Below are positions 31,853-40,836 of a stretch of DNA of 47,808 nucleotides, piece after piece. This stretch comes from Streptomyces acidicola. GTDB lineage: Bacteria; Actinomycetota; Actinomycetes; Streptomycetales; Streptomycetaceae. The notes below the pieces were generated by a model. It ran no database searches, had not been told where the DNA came from, and saw only the letters and a list, made by a program, of their open reading frames with translations. The DNA lies in assembly GCF_009377235.1 (NCBI RefSeq), contig NZ_VMNX01000045.1:1-47808 (forward strand). The letters run 5' to 3'. Made by a program: the position numbers and the translations under genes. Numbering within the stretch: position 1 is the stretch's first letter; each line of letters begins with the position of its first letter.

Positions 31853-32769
31853 GAGCGTGCCCCCTGCGGTCCGGTGAAGCGGGCTTCGAGCACCTTCTGG
31901 GCGCGCAGGTACACCGCGATGACCACCCCGAACAGGGCGAGCAGCAGCACCGACAGAACGGCGGCCACCGGCCAGTCCAGGGCGGTGGTGGCCTGGTCGT
32001 AGATCTCGGTGGCGAGCACGAACACCCGGCCGCCGCCGATGAGGCGGGGAGTGACGTAGCCGCTGAGGCTGAGCACGAAGACCATCAGCGCCGCGGTGAG
32101 CACACCGGGCAGCGTCAGCGGCAGCACGACCCGGCGGAAGACGGTGCGGCGGGGCGCGCCCAGCGAGGCGGCGGCGTGCTCCAGCTCGGGGTCGAGCCGG
32201 CCGAAGCCGCTGATCATGGCGAGGATCGCGAACGGCATGTAGATCTCCGTCGACGCGATGACGACGCCGGTGAGGTTGTTGGCCAGTTGCAGGGGTTCAC
32301 TGATGATCCCCAGTTCGCCGAGCGTCTTGTTGACGAGCCCCTGGTTGCCGAGGATCGCCATCCAGCCGAAGGTCCGGGCCACCGAGGAGATCAGCAGCGG
32401 CGTCACGGCCAGCGCGACCAGCAGGCCGCGCCAGCGGCTGGTGGTGCGGGCCAGGAACAGCGCCAGCGGATAGGAGACGACGAGCGTGCAGACGGTGACG
32501 AGGACGCCAAGTTCCACGGTCTGCCCGATGACATTCCACCAGTGGGCACTGCTCAGCACCTCGGCGAAGGTGGCGAACGACACGGTCTGCCGGATGAGGC
32601 CGCCCTCCCCCGACTCGTTGAGCGACATCCGCAGCACCCACACCAGCGGCATGGCGTAGGTGAGCAGCAGCGCGACGATCCCGGGCGCCAGCAGCGCGAG
32701 CGCGTGCCGGCCGGGCCCGCGCGGCCGCACCGGTCTCACCGCCGGCGCGGCCACCGCCTCGGCGGTCAT
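31849..32769 (-). CDS. PotB-type ABC transporter permease
   Basis: 306 residues. The cytoplasmic N-terminus (to about residue 25) is followed by six membrane segments, and the EAA loop is LEHAAASLGAPRRTVFRRVVLP. It partners the PotC-type subunit. The start lies in an ATGA overlap with the ATPase stop. Confidence 0.92.
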   Translation of the reverse strand: MTAEAVAAPAVRPVRPRGPGRHALALLAPGIVALLLTYAMPLVWVLRMSLNESGEGGLIRQTVSFATFAEVLSSAHWWNVIGQTVELGVLVTVCTLVVSYPLALFLARTTSRWRGLLVALAVTPLLISSVARTFGWMAILGNQGLVNKTLGELGIISEPLQLANNLTGVVIASTEIYMPFAILAMISGFGRLDPELEHAAASLGAPRRTVFRRVVLPLTLPGVLTAALMVFVLSLSGYVTPRLIGGGRVFVLATEIYDQATTALDWPVAAVLSVLLLALFGVVIAVYLRAQKVLEARFTGPQGARS

Positions 32770-33854
32770 GACGGGTCCGCCACGAGCCGGGGAGCCTCCG
32801 GGTCCCAGGAGAGCGCGACCTCGGCGCCGGGGCCGTGGGACGCCTCGCTGCCGGTGGGCCGCTCCACGTCCAGCACCGGCCCGTCGTCACCGAGCCGCAC
32901 CCGGTAGGCCACGGTCTCGCCCGCGTACGCCGCCGACAGCACCGTGCCGCGGGCGCCGCCGCTCTCCGGTGCCGCAGCCGCCAGGGCGATGCGGTGCGGG
33001 CGCAGCATGACGGTGGCGGGGCGCCCGGTCTCGACGGGGTCACCGGCGGCCGGCACCTTGCCGAGGCCCGGCAGCTCCACCAGGGTGCGCTCGCCGTCGC
33101 GGCCCCGGGAGGTGCCCTCGACCATGTTGGCCCGGCCCACGAAGCGGGCGACGAACGGCCGGGCGGGCCGCTCGTAGATGTCCTGAGGGGTGCCCGTCTG
33201 CTCGATGCGGCCCTCGTTCATCACAGCGACGGAGTCCGCCATCGACAGGGCTTCCTGCTGGTCGTGAGTGACGAACACGGTGGTGATGCCGGTCTCGCGC
33301 TGGATACGGCCGATCTCGTCCTGCATCGTCGAGCGCAGCCGCGCGTCCAGGTTGGACAGCGGCTCGTCCAGCAGCAGCACCGACGGCTCGACGACCAGCG
33401 CACGGGCCAGCGCGACCCGCTGCTGCTGCCCGCCGGACAGCTGCGCGATCCGCCGCCCGGCGAGGTGCCCGAGCCGGACCAGCTCCAGCGCCTCGCCGAC
33501 CCGGCGCTTCACCTCCGCCTTGCCGACCGCCCGCATCTCCAGGCCGAAGGCGACGTTGCGGGCCACGTCCAGGTGGGGGAAGAGCGCGTACGACTGGAAG
33601 ACGACGCCCATGTCACGGCGGTGCACCGGCACATCGGTCAGGTCACGTCCGTCGACCTCGATACGGCCCGCGGTGGGCGCCACGAGACCGGCGATCAGCC
33701 GCAGCGTCGTCGACTTCCCGCAGCCGGACGGGCCCAGCACCGCGAGGATCCGGCCACGCTCCACCGTGAGGTCGATCCCGCGCACGGCGGCGCCGTCCGC
33801 ACCCGGATACGTCTTGGCCAGCCCGCTCAGGACCAGATGGGGGGTGTCACCCAC
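32766..33854 (-). CDS. PotA-type ABC transporter ATP-binding protein
   Basis: 362 residues from a GTG at 33854 with GGAGG 7 bases upstream; it overlaps the end of the binding-protein gene by 8 bases. It has Walker A GPSGCGKST, signature LSGGQQQRVALARAL, Walker B VLLLDEPLSNLD, and a C-terminal TOBE regulatory domain (about 280-360). It powers the PotB/PotC-type channel. Confidence 0.94.
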   Translation of the reverse strand: MGDTPHLVLSGLAKTYPGADGAAVRGIDLTVERGRILAVLGPSGCGKSTTLRLIAGLVAPTAGRIEVDGRDLTDVPVHRRDMGVVFQSYALFPHLDVARNVAFGLEMRAVGKAEVKRRVGEALELVRLGHLAGRRIAQLSGGQQQRVALARALVVEPSVLLLDEPLSNLDARLRSTMQDEIGRIQRETGITTVFVTHDQQEALSMADSVAVMNEGRIEQTGTPQDIYERPARPFVARFVGRANMVEGTSRGRDGERTLVELPGLGKVPAAGDPVETGRPATVMLRPHRIALAAAAPESGGARGTVLSAAYAGETVAYRVRLGDDGPVLDVERPTGSEASHGPGAEVALSWDPEAPRLVADPS

Positions 33855-34935
33855 CGATGACCTCCTGCTTGATGCGGTCGACCCAGGTGGTGTAGCGCGT
33901 GGTGAGCCAGTCCCAGTCGGCCGGGATCTGGTTCTTCGCTTGCGTCTCGGACGCGGTCGTACGGGCCTTGACGGCCGCGGACAGCGACGCGTCCTGGTTG
34001 ACGGGGGCGTAGAAGGCGGCCTCGTCGAACGCCTTCTGGGCCTTGGCGCCGATGGCGTAGTCGATGAACTTCTGCGCCGCCGCGGCATGCGCCGAGTTGT
34101 TGACCAGGTTGATCGTGTTGATCTGGGTGACCGTGCCCTCCTTGGGCAGCACCGGCTGCACGACGCCGCCGGACGAGTCCTTGTAGTACTGGCCGCGGGC
34201 GTTCCAGCCGACGGCGACGTCCGCCTCGCCGGACTGCACCGCGGTGTACACGTCGGGGGAGGGCTGCCAGGTCTCCACGCCACCGGAGAGGCTCTTCAGC
34301 TTCTTGATCGCCGGATCGATGTCCGTCTTGTAGTCGGCACCGAGGATCTTCTCCAGGGCGATGATCAGGGCGACGCCCCGGGTGTCCGCGATGGGCATCG
34401 CCAGCTTGCCCTTGTACGCCGGGTCCCACAGGTCGTTCCAGCTGGTGGGGGCCTGCTTGACCTTCTTGGAGTTGTAGAGGATCGACAGGCTGTCGATGCT
34501 GAAGCCGGGGCCGTAGCCGTCCTTGTTGCGCGCGGACTCGACGAGCCGGTCCAGGTTGGGCACCTTCGCCGTGTCGAGCTTGGCGAACAGCTTCTCCTGG
34601 TTGGCCGTCGGGGCGACCGAGCGGTCGATGAGGGCCACGTCGGCGACCGGCCGTGACTTGCTCGCGCGCAGCTTCGCCAGCACCTCGGCGGAGTTCTGGA
34701 TGGGCACGTACTTGACGGTGATGTCCGGGTTGGCCTTCTCGAACGGGTCGATCACCGTCTTGGTGAACGCGTCCTGGAAGGTGCCGTAGAAGCCCATGAA
34801 CGTGATGGTCTGCTTGCCCCCTCCGTCGCCCGAACCACCGGCGGGCGAGGCGGCGTTGGAGGAGCAGGCGGTGGCGAAGAGGGCGGTCGCGGTCAGTGCC
34901 GCGGACGCGGTGAGGACAGAGCGAAGGGAGGGCAT
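33847..34935 (-). CDS. PotD-type ABC transporter substrate-binding lipoprotein
   Basis: 362 residues from ATG 34935 (GGAG 7 bases upstream) with signal and lipobox FATACSS. The domain pattern (TITFMGFYGTFQDAFTKTVI, ILYNSKKVKQAPTSWNDLWD, PIADTRGVALIIALEKILGA) is that of the polyamine/2-aminoethylphosphonate/iron-type family 1/6 binding proteins. The linked M19-type hydrolase and redox genes suggest an amino-acid-derived or peptide-like substrate rather than a classical polyamine, but this is inference. Confidence 0.9.
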   Translation of the reverse strand: MPSLRSVLTASAALTATALFATACSSNAASPAGGSGDGGGKQTITFMGFYGTFQDAFTKTVIDPFEKANPDITVKYVPIQNSAEVLAKLRASKSRPVADVALIDRSVAPTANQEKLFAKLDTAKVPNLDRLVESARNKDGYGPGFSIDSLSILYNSKKVKQAPTSWNDLWDPAYKGKLAMPIADTRGVALIIALEKILGADYKTDIDPAIKKLKSLSGGVETWQPSPDVYTAVQSGEADVAVGWNARGQYYKDSSGGVVQPVLPKEGTVTQINTINLVNNSAHAAAAQKFIDYAIGAKAQKAFDEAAFYAPVNQDASLSAAVKARTTASETQAKNQIPADWDWLTTRYTTWVDRIKQEVIGG

Positions 34936-35025
34936 GTCGTTCTCCGGGGAGAGTCGTCGGGGGAGCAGCGGGGGAGCGGCGAGGGCGACGTCCGGCCGGC
35001 CCGGCACCACGTACGGCCGTGGGCG

Positions 35026-36195
35026 TCAGCCGGACGTCCTGCTACAGGACTCGCGGGCGGCCGGGCCGTCGCTGTCGCCGTCCGGCCGCTGTGACGGCTC
35101 GGCGTCGCCGAGGACCAGCATCAGCCGGTTCGCCCAGGCGAACAGCGCGACGGAGTACACCAGATCGGTCAGTTCCACCTCGGTCAGCCCGGCGGCGCGC
35201 AGCGCGGCCACGTCTGAGGCATCGGTGCGCGGCGGGGTGAGCGTGTGCCGCTCGGCGAACCGGGCGATGGCCGCCGGACGGGGCGAGGCGGCCAGCGCGG
35301 CGCCGCCCGTGTGCAAAACCTTCTCGGCGGCGGCCTCGTCACGGGAGAGCTGGGCGTACTTGCGGCCGTGCACCGAGGCGCAGTACACGCAGCCGTTGAT
35401 CCGCGAGACGAGCAGCGTCGCAAGCTCCCGCTCGGGCCTGGGCAGGCCGCCGCGGCCGTACATGACCGTGTTGTAGACGTGCGTGCGGTGGTCGAGGGCC
35501 GCGGGGTCGTGCAGCAGGGTCCGGTAGTAGGGGGAGGCGACCGAGAGCGTGGCGTGCGCGTCGATCACCGCCTGCTGTACGGCACTGAGGGAACCGGCGT
35601 CCACGGCGGGGATGCGCGGCTGCCAGGTGAGCTGGGCCAGGGTGAAGACGGGGGCCGTGAGCGGCTCCTCGGCGACCGGCTCGCCCGTGGGCTGCTCGCC
35701 TGTGGGCCGATCGTCCGCGGGGTCTACGGCCGTGCCGGGGGCGGCCGCGGGTGCCGGGGGTGCCGGGGGTGCGTCGAGCAACGCCAGTCCGGCGGCGACC
35801 CGGGCCTCGAAGGCTGCGAAGGCGCAGATCTGGGCGAGCGAGACGATCTCGGCCGGACCGAGGCCCTGGGCGGTCAGATCGCCCAGGGCCTCGGGGCTTG
35901 CGGCGCGGGGTGCGCGGGTGACGGCGTCGGTGAAGCGTCTTACGGCATCGAGGAGGGCGGGATCACCGGCCGGCGGCTCGGTGCTCGTGGCTCCGGCGGT
36001 CGCCGGGCCGTCCGCGGCCTCGGCGGAGTAGGTGGCGGCCAGGTCCGGGCGGCCCGTGAGCAGGGCGACCCGTGCGGCAGCCCAGGCGCGCAGGCCGGGA
36101 GTGAGGGCACCTGAGGACTCGGGGGCGAGCAGGGCGCGCCGGGTGGCGTCCATGTGCTCGACGAGTCCGGGGCGGTAGGGCGTGCCGTCCCTCAT
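35026..36195 (-). CDS. Two-domain CMD/AhpD-like protein (Avi_7170-like)
   Basis: 389 residues from ATG 36195 with AGGAGG 7 bases upstream. The N-terminal half is CMD-like but lacks the redox cysteines (LAQICAFAAFEARVAAGLAL, only one Cys). A Pro/Ala/Thr/Glu-rich linker spans about 145-180. The C-terminal half has the AhpD active site CVYCASVHGRKY (Cys269, Cys272, His276). I recall fused CMD proteins of this kind in the Avi_7170 family, found with ABC importers and hydrolases. It is the first gene of the operon. A peroxidase or thiol oxidoreductase role is likely; the substrate is unknown. Confidence 0.88.
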   Translation of the reverse strand: MRDGTPYRPGLVEHMDATRRALLAPESSGALTPGLRAWAAARVALLTGRPDLAATYSAEAADGPATAGATSTEPPAGDPALLDAVRRFTDAVTRAPRAASPEALGDLTAQGLGPAEIVSLAQICAFAAFEARVAAGLALLDAPPAPPAPAAAPGTAVDPADDRPTGEQPTGEPVAEEPLTAPVFTLAQLTWQPRIPAVDAGSLSAVQQAVIDAHATLSVASPYYRTLLHDPAALDHRTHVYNTVMYGRGGLPRPERELATLLVSRINGCVYCASVHGRKYAQLSRDEAAAEKVLHTGGAALAASPRPAAIARFAERHTLTPPRTDASDVAALRAAGLTEVELTDLVYSVALFAWANRLMLVLGDAEPSQRPDGDSDGPAARESCSRTSG

Positions 36196-36556
36196 GTCTG
36201 TCCTCCTCACCGACGGGCCGGTCCATGCAGACGTCCGCTCAGTGAGACGTGGCGGGTCGTGGCCGGAGGTGCAAGGTAGCCCCGGCTCCGAGCGCCGCGC
36301 AAAGGGCTGTGCTGCCTGTAACAAAGCTGTTCAGGGCCTGGGAGAGGGGTGCTGTGGAGCCTCGTGACCCGGTACCTGATGCAACAGGCTTCCGGTCGGT
36401 CGTGGCAGACTTCGCGAGAAGGCGGGCAGGTGACCTCACCTGTTGCAACAGGTGAGGGCGGCCTGGGGGGTGGATCCCCCTCCGGCGCCGGTGGCGCGGC
36501 CTCGACGTTTAACAAAACTTCTCGAATGATGAGACATTGTCCAGAAAGTGAGACGT
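36196..36556. promoter_or_regulatory. Divergent control region between the seven-gene operon and gntR
   Basis: This 361-base stretch has no gene but contains several symmetric sites. A perfect 24-bp palindrome covers 36434-36457 (core CCTGTTGCAACAGG). A one-mismatch copy, CCTGATGCAACAGG, is at 36375-36388. A gapped relative (CCTGTAACA, 3 bases, TGTTCAGG) is at about 36315-36335. AGTGAGACGT occurs at both ends (36241-36250 and 36547-36556), and GACATTGTC (36533-36541) sits 15 bases before the regulator ATG. These are the likely GntR operators and promoters of both transcription units. Confidence 0.75.
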
Positions 36557-37327
36557 ATGGAAGTCGCTGCCTATCGGGCGGTCGCCGCCGATCTGCGTCG
36601 CCGGATCGAACAGGGTGAGATCGCACCGGGCGAGCCGCTTCCCTCACGCGCCGACATCGCCCGTACGTACGGCGTCGGCTCGAACGTCGCCGCCGCCGCG
36701 GTGCGGTCCCTGGAGACGGACGGACTCGTCAAGGGCCGGGCAGGGGTGGGCGTCTTCGTCCGCGAGCCGTCCTCGTCGACGACCATGGCCAGGTCGTGGA
36801 CGCACCAACGGCTCCAGGGAAGACTGGCGGTCGACGGCGGACGCGACAGCTCCGACGACCGTTCGGTGCGCAGCACCCCGCACTCCAGGACCGAACCGGC
36901 CGGGGACGACGTCGCCCGGCGCCTGGGCATCGCGCCGGCGGACCTCGTGGTGCGCAGCGAGTACCTCCTGGCCCGGGACGGCAGACCGGCCATGTTCTGC
37001 GTGAGCTGGGAGTCGCTCAGCATCACCGGCGGCACACCGGTCGCCCTCCCCGGAGCCGGCCCCATGGCGGGCCACAGCGTCATCGCCCGTATGTCCTCCA
37101 TCGGGCTGGACATCACCCGCTCCACCGAGACGGTCACGGCCCGGCCCGCCACCCGGGAGGAGGCGGACGCCCTGGACGTGGTGCAGGGCGCTCCCGTCGC
37201 GGCGATCGAGCGCACCTACTACGCCGACGCCCGCGCCCTGGAGACCGCCGACCTGGTGGTCCCCGGCGAACGCTTCCGGCTCGCCTACGAGATACCCGCG
37301 GTGTCCGACGGCGTGGACATCGCCTGA
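36557..37327 (+). CDS. GntR-family regulator with UTRA domain (HutC subfamily)
   Basis: 256 residues from the ATG at 36557 (a GTG three codons earlier is possible). The winged HTH is at about 5-70 (AADLRRRIEQGEIAPGEPLP, SRADIARTYGVGSNVAAAAV, VKGRAGVGVFV). A UTRA effector domain spans about 110-250 (DLVVRSEYLLARDGRPAMFC, ATREEADALDVVQGAPVAAI). HutC-type repressors sense small metabolites, often the pathway substrate or a phosphosugar. Divergent placement and the palindromes in the gap make it the likely repressor of the CMD-ABC-dipeptidase operon. Confidence 0.92.
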   Translation: MEVAAYRAVAADLRRRIEQGEIAPGEPLPSRADIARTYGVGSNVAAAAVRSLETDGLVKGRAGVGVFVREPSSSTTMARSWTHQRLQGRLAVDGGRDSSDDRSVRSTPHSRTEPAGDDVARRLGIAPADLVVRSEYLLARDGRPAMFCVSWESLSITGGTPVALPGAGPMAGHSVIARMSSIGLDITRSTETVTARPATREEADALDVVQGAPVAAIERTYYADARALETADLVVPGERFRLAYEIPAVSDGVDIA

Positions 37328-37340
37328 GCGGGGGCGCCCG

Positions 37341-39710
37341 TCAGTTGGGCGCGCCCGGCGGGATGCGGGGCAGCGGTTCGACCCGTACCGCATCGGGGTC
37401 CGCCAGATAGGCGGACAGCAGCTCCGCGGCCTCGTACTCCTGGGCACCCTCCTGCCCGCGGCCCGCGGGACGCCGCAGATCGGCGGCGAGCCGGCGCACC
37501 ACGGCAAGGACCTCGGCCCGGACCGGCGCGTGCAGCCCGGTGCCGCCCAGGACGGTCAGCAGATGGTGCAGGAGCAGCCAACCCGCCGTGTACTGGACGG
37601 CGGCGCCTGCCGTGACACTGGAAGGGACCGGGTCGGTGCGCCGCCACGTGGCGGCCAGAGTCGCGTCCAGCAGCTCGGTCACGCCGGGCACGGCGGGGTC
37701 GACGGCATGCTGCCAGGCGAGACGGTTCAGACGACCGGGCTCCAGGAGCTGTTCGGTGACCATCGCCGCGGCCGTCCGTGCCGCCGCGAACGGATCGAAG
37801 ACACGTCCCGCCAGGGTGTCGAAGTACTGCGAGGTCCGGCCGTAGCGGATGCCCGGGGGAGTCAGCACCGCCAACGCCCGGTCGGGCAGAGCCAGTTCCT
37901 CGGCGCGCAACAGCTCCGTCAGTGCGCTCACGGCCCGCCGCTGCAGCATGGCGTCCACGGCCACGGTCCCGCCGCCGTTCTCCCCGGCCCGCCCGTACGC
38001 GTAGCGGACACCGCCGATCAGGCGGGCCACGGCCGCCACCTCGTGCCGGTGCAGCAGATGCAGGAGCACGATCCGCTCCTCCAACTCCCCGGTCTGCCGG
38101 TCGGGCGGCAGCACGCCGGGGGAGAAACCCGACAGCGCGACACGGCGCACCCGCAGACACGCGGCGAGCGCGTCCAGCGCGTCCCCGGCACCCGGCATCA
38201 CCCAGGGCACCCCGTCGGGATGTCCGGCCTCCGGCCCGCGTCCGTCCTCGTCGGTGACGTACACCAGCCCGGCCGCCGCGGCCTCGGCGCGCAGCGCGGC
38301 GAGCGCGTCCTCCTCGTCGCGGCCCGGGAACTCGCCGTAGGCGTGGGCGACCAGGAAGTGGTCCCAGGGGCCAAGGCCGGTGCCGAAGGCGGCGGACAGA
38401 TCGAGCCGCCCCTCAGCGGTCACCCCGATGTGCGGGTGCGGGTAGTCCATCACCGAGGGCCGGGGGTGCCGGGTACTGGCGAAGTTGTGCATGAAGCCGA
38501 GGGCGTGTCCGATCTCGTGGGCCGCGAGCTGGCGGACCCGGGCCAGGACCAACTCCTCCACGGCGGCGACACGTTCCGCTTCCTCGGGATGACCGTAGGG
38601 CGCCAGCAGGGCCTCGCCCAGCGCCCGCACCTGGTCGAGGCGCTGCGAGCCGAGCCGTACCCGCGCGGTCAGGATCTCGCCGGTCCGGGGGTCGGTGAGC
38701 GCCTGACCGTGCGACCAGCCGCGCCCGGCGCGATGCACCCAGACCACCGCGTTGACATCGGGGTCGTACGGGTCGAAGTCCGCGCCGCCCACTTCCACCC
38801 GGTAGGCGTCCGCCTGCCCGATCCGGGCGAAGGCGTCCTGCCACCAGTTGCCGCCCTCGACCACCGCCGAGCGAAACGGCTCCGGGACCGCCGGATCCAC
38901 CTGGAAGACGATCGGCCGCCGGACCCGCGCCGGGTCCGCCCCCGTCCGCTCCAGCCGGAACCTGGGCTGCACCTTGACCTGGGTGTCCGCCGTCCCGGCC
39001 AGCCGGTGGTCGGTGTAGCCGATGCCGTAGCCGCCCGAGGCGGGGTGGTAACGCCGGGGCGGCAGTGGCGGATCGGGCAGCCGCATCAGCTGGAGCTGCT
39101 GGACGAAGGTGAGGACGGCCGGATCGGCGGCGGCCTCCCGCACCGCCGCACCCTGTCCGGGCCCCCGGAAGGTGAGCAGGGCCGGCAGCCGGACGCCACA
39201 GGGACCGGTGCGGCTGCCGGCCGTCAGGGGAAGGCTGGTCGAGGAGTCGAGGACGTAGTCACCCTGCCCGTGCTCGCGCAACTGCTCCGCGATCCGGTCG
39301 TGGTCGGTGACGACGAGACCGGTGACATCGACGACCACGACACCGTCGTGCTCCCGGAGCACCGGTCCGCTCCACACGACGGAGGGCGCGAAGGATTCCG
39401 CACCGGCCCGTACGGCGGCCGGATCGCCGCTGGTCCGGACGTGCTTGTTCCGTACGAGGAACAGCACCCGGTTTCCGACGCGCCGGAACTCCGCGAGCCG
39501 GACCTTCCCCGCCCGTCCCCGGTCCAGCCGCAACTCACTGGAGCCGAGGCCCTGGGCCAGGGAGACCATGAGCAGGAAGGCGGAGTCGAAGTCCCGGACG
39601 CCGATCAGTACCCGGCCGGGCTCACACTCATCGGTGACGAGTTCCAGGAACTTCGGGGACTCCGGAGAATCCTCCCCGGCGCGAGAAGCGCGGGCATCGT
39701 TGTCGGCCAT
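37341..39710 (-). CDS. Large zinc-dependent metalloprotease (DUF5117/DUF4953-like, metzincin motif)
   Basis: 789 residues from ATG 39710. The zinc site HEIGHALGFMHN is at residues 398-409 (HExxHxxGxxH form) and a Met-turn SVMDYP is near 421, which place it in the metzincin clan. The N-terminal 300 residues match DUF5117-type zincins, with FRSAVVEGGNWWQDAFARIG and DPYDPDVNAVVWVHR preceding the site; the C-terminus is helical. No signal peptide or membrane segment is evident at the N-terminus (MADNDARASRAGEDSPESPK), so the site of action is uncertain. It converges with gntR across 13 bases. Confidence 0.85.
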   Translation of the reverse strand: MADNDARASRAGEDSPESPKFLELVTDECEPGRVLIGVRDFDSAFLLMVSLAQGLGSSELRLDRGRAGKVRLAEFRRVGNRVLFLVRNKHVRTSGDPAAVRAGAESFAPSVVWSGPVLREHDGVVVVDVTGLVVTDHDRIAEQLREHGQGDYVLDSSTSLPLTAGSRTGPCGVRLPALLTFRGPGQGAAVREAAADPAVLTFVQQLQLMRLPDPPLPPRRYHPASGGYGIGYTDHRLAGTADTQVKVQPRFRLERTGADPARVRRPIVFQVDPAVPEPFRSAVVEGGNWWQDAFARIGQADAYRVEVGGADFDPYDPDVNAVVWVHRAGRGWSHGQALTDPRTGEILTARVRLGSQRLDQVRALGEALLAPYGHPEEAERVAAVEELVLARVRQLAAHEIGHALGFMHNFASTRHPRPSVMDYPHPHIGVTAEGRLDLSAAFGTGLGPWDHFLVAHAYGEFPGRDEEDALAALRAEAAAAGLVYVTDEDGRGPEAGHPDGVPWVMPGAGDALDALAACLRVRRVALSGFSPGVLPPDRQTGELEERIVLLHLLHRHEVAAVARLIGGVRYAYGRAGENGGGTVAVDAMLQRRAVSALTELLRAEELALPDRALAVLTPPGIRYGRTSQYFDTLAGRVFDPFAAARTAAAMVTEQLLEPGRLNRLAWQHAVDPAVPGVTELLDATLAATWRRTDPVPSSVTAGAAVQYTAGWLLLHHLLTVLGGTGLHAPVRAEVLAVVRRLAADLRRPAGRGQEGAQEYEAAELLSAYLADPDAVRVEPLPRIPPGAPN

Positions 39711-39795
39711 GCCGGTGTCTCCAGGTGCTGTGTTGCGGCGGTACATCGTAGGCGAGGGGACACCGGCCGGCGGGGCCGTGTGCCCGGCATCGGAC

Positions 39796-39837
39796 GGACG
39801 GCTGCGGATGGACGGCTGCGGATGGACGGCTGCGGAG
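39796..39837. repeat. 14-bp tandem repeat, three copies
   Basis: GGACGGCTGCGGAT is repeated at 39796, 39810 and 39824 (the last copy ends AG), with a degenerate fourth copy following. It lies upstream of the metalloprotease start, in the gap before the LLM gene stop. It could be a simple slippage repeat or a regulator array. Confidence 0.75.
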
Positions 39838-39902
39838 GCACGGCTGCGACGCGGAGGCGGTGAGCGCACCGCTCATGCGGAGCGCACACCGCAACTGCAG
39901 CC

Positions 39903-40775
39903 CTAGCGTCCCAGAGCCTTCAGGATCGTTCCCAGTTGCCGGACCGGCTCGGGTCCGGCCATCCGCAACACGACCGTGTCCGCACCGGCCTCCGCCAGTT
40001 CGCGGACCTGTCCGGCAGCCTCCACGGCTGTGCCGGACACGGTGAACACCTGCTCGGCCGGGCGGCCGAGCCAGGCACTCTGGCCCTCGACCTGAGGCCG
40101 TAGCGCCTGCGTCACCTGGTCGGCGTCGTCGCCCACGCAACAGAAGGCGAACACCGTCAGCGTGTGGTCGGCAGTGGCTCCGCCCTTGTCGATCAGTGCC
40201 CGAGCGCTCTCCAGGTCACGCGGCCCGTGCCCCTCGGCGATCAGTGTGCCGTCGGCGACCCGCCCGGACAGCTCCAGCGAGCGGGGCCGCACGACACCCG
40301 CGACCAGCGGCGGCGGCTCCGCGGGCGGATGCACCAACTCGACACCGTCCAGGCGTACTTCCCGCCCGTCCATTTCGACGCGCCCCCCACGCAGCAAGGC
40401 GCGCACGGAGGTGATGGTCTCCTCCAGCAGAGCGAGGGGCGACCGCGCCGCGACGCCGACCGACGCCATCCATTCCTGCACCCCGTGCCCGATCCCGGCC
40501 ACGAGCCGACCCGGGAACACCCGTGCCAGCGTCGCCACCTCCATCGCCAGCAATGCCGGACTCCGCAGCGGCGCGGGCATGATCCCGATGCCGACCCGCA
40601 GGCGTTCCGTCGCTCCGAGCGCGACGGACGCGGCTGACACCCCTCCGGGCCACCCGAGGTCCTCGACCACCCAGAGGTCGTCCGCTCCGAGTGCCTCGAC
40701 CTCGCGTGCGAACCCGGGCAACCCCTCCGGAGCCCAGTCACGGTCGTACATCACACCGATCCGAATCCTCGTCAT
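39903..40775 (-). CDS. LLM class flavin-dependent oxidoreductase (luciferase-like)
   Basis: 290 residues from ATG 40775. The luciferase-like TIM-barrel pattern is clear: IGVMYDRDWAPEGLPGFARE, LWVVEDLGWPGG, LRVGIGIMPAPLRSPALLAM, FPGRLVAGIGHGVQEW and PEPVRQLGTIL. It probably uses FMN or F420. The substrate is unknown and no redox partner is adjacent. It is a separate unit, codirectional with the metalloprotease gene 192 bases away. Confidence 0.9.
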   Translation of the reverse strand: MTRIRIGVMYDRDWAPEGLPGFAREVEALGADDLWVVEDLGWPGGVSAASVALGATERLRVGIGIMPAPLRSPALLAMEVATLARVFPGRLVAGIGHGVQEWMASVGVAARSPLALLEETITSVRALLRGGRVEMDGREVRLDGVELVHPPAEPPPLVAGVVRPRSLELSGRVADGTLIAEGHGPRDLESARALIDKGGATADHTLTVFAFCCVGDDADQVTQALRPQVEGQSAWLGRPAEQVFTVSGTAVEAAGQVRELAEAGADTVVLRMAGPEPVRQLGTILKALGR

Positions 40776-40836
40776 GCACGGAAATCTATGTCCGCCCAGG
40801 CGAGTGATCAATGGTGTCAGGCGGCGGTGGCCGGGG

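Noticed and set aside
33855..34283. N-terminal extension of the PotA-type ATPase frame
   Set aside because: Thr/Ser/Arg-rich low-complexity translation lying within the binding-protein gene; the GTG at 33854 has a GGAGG ribosome-binding site.
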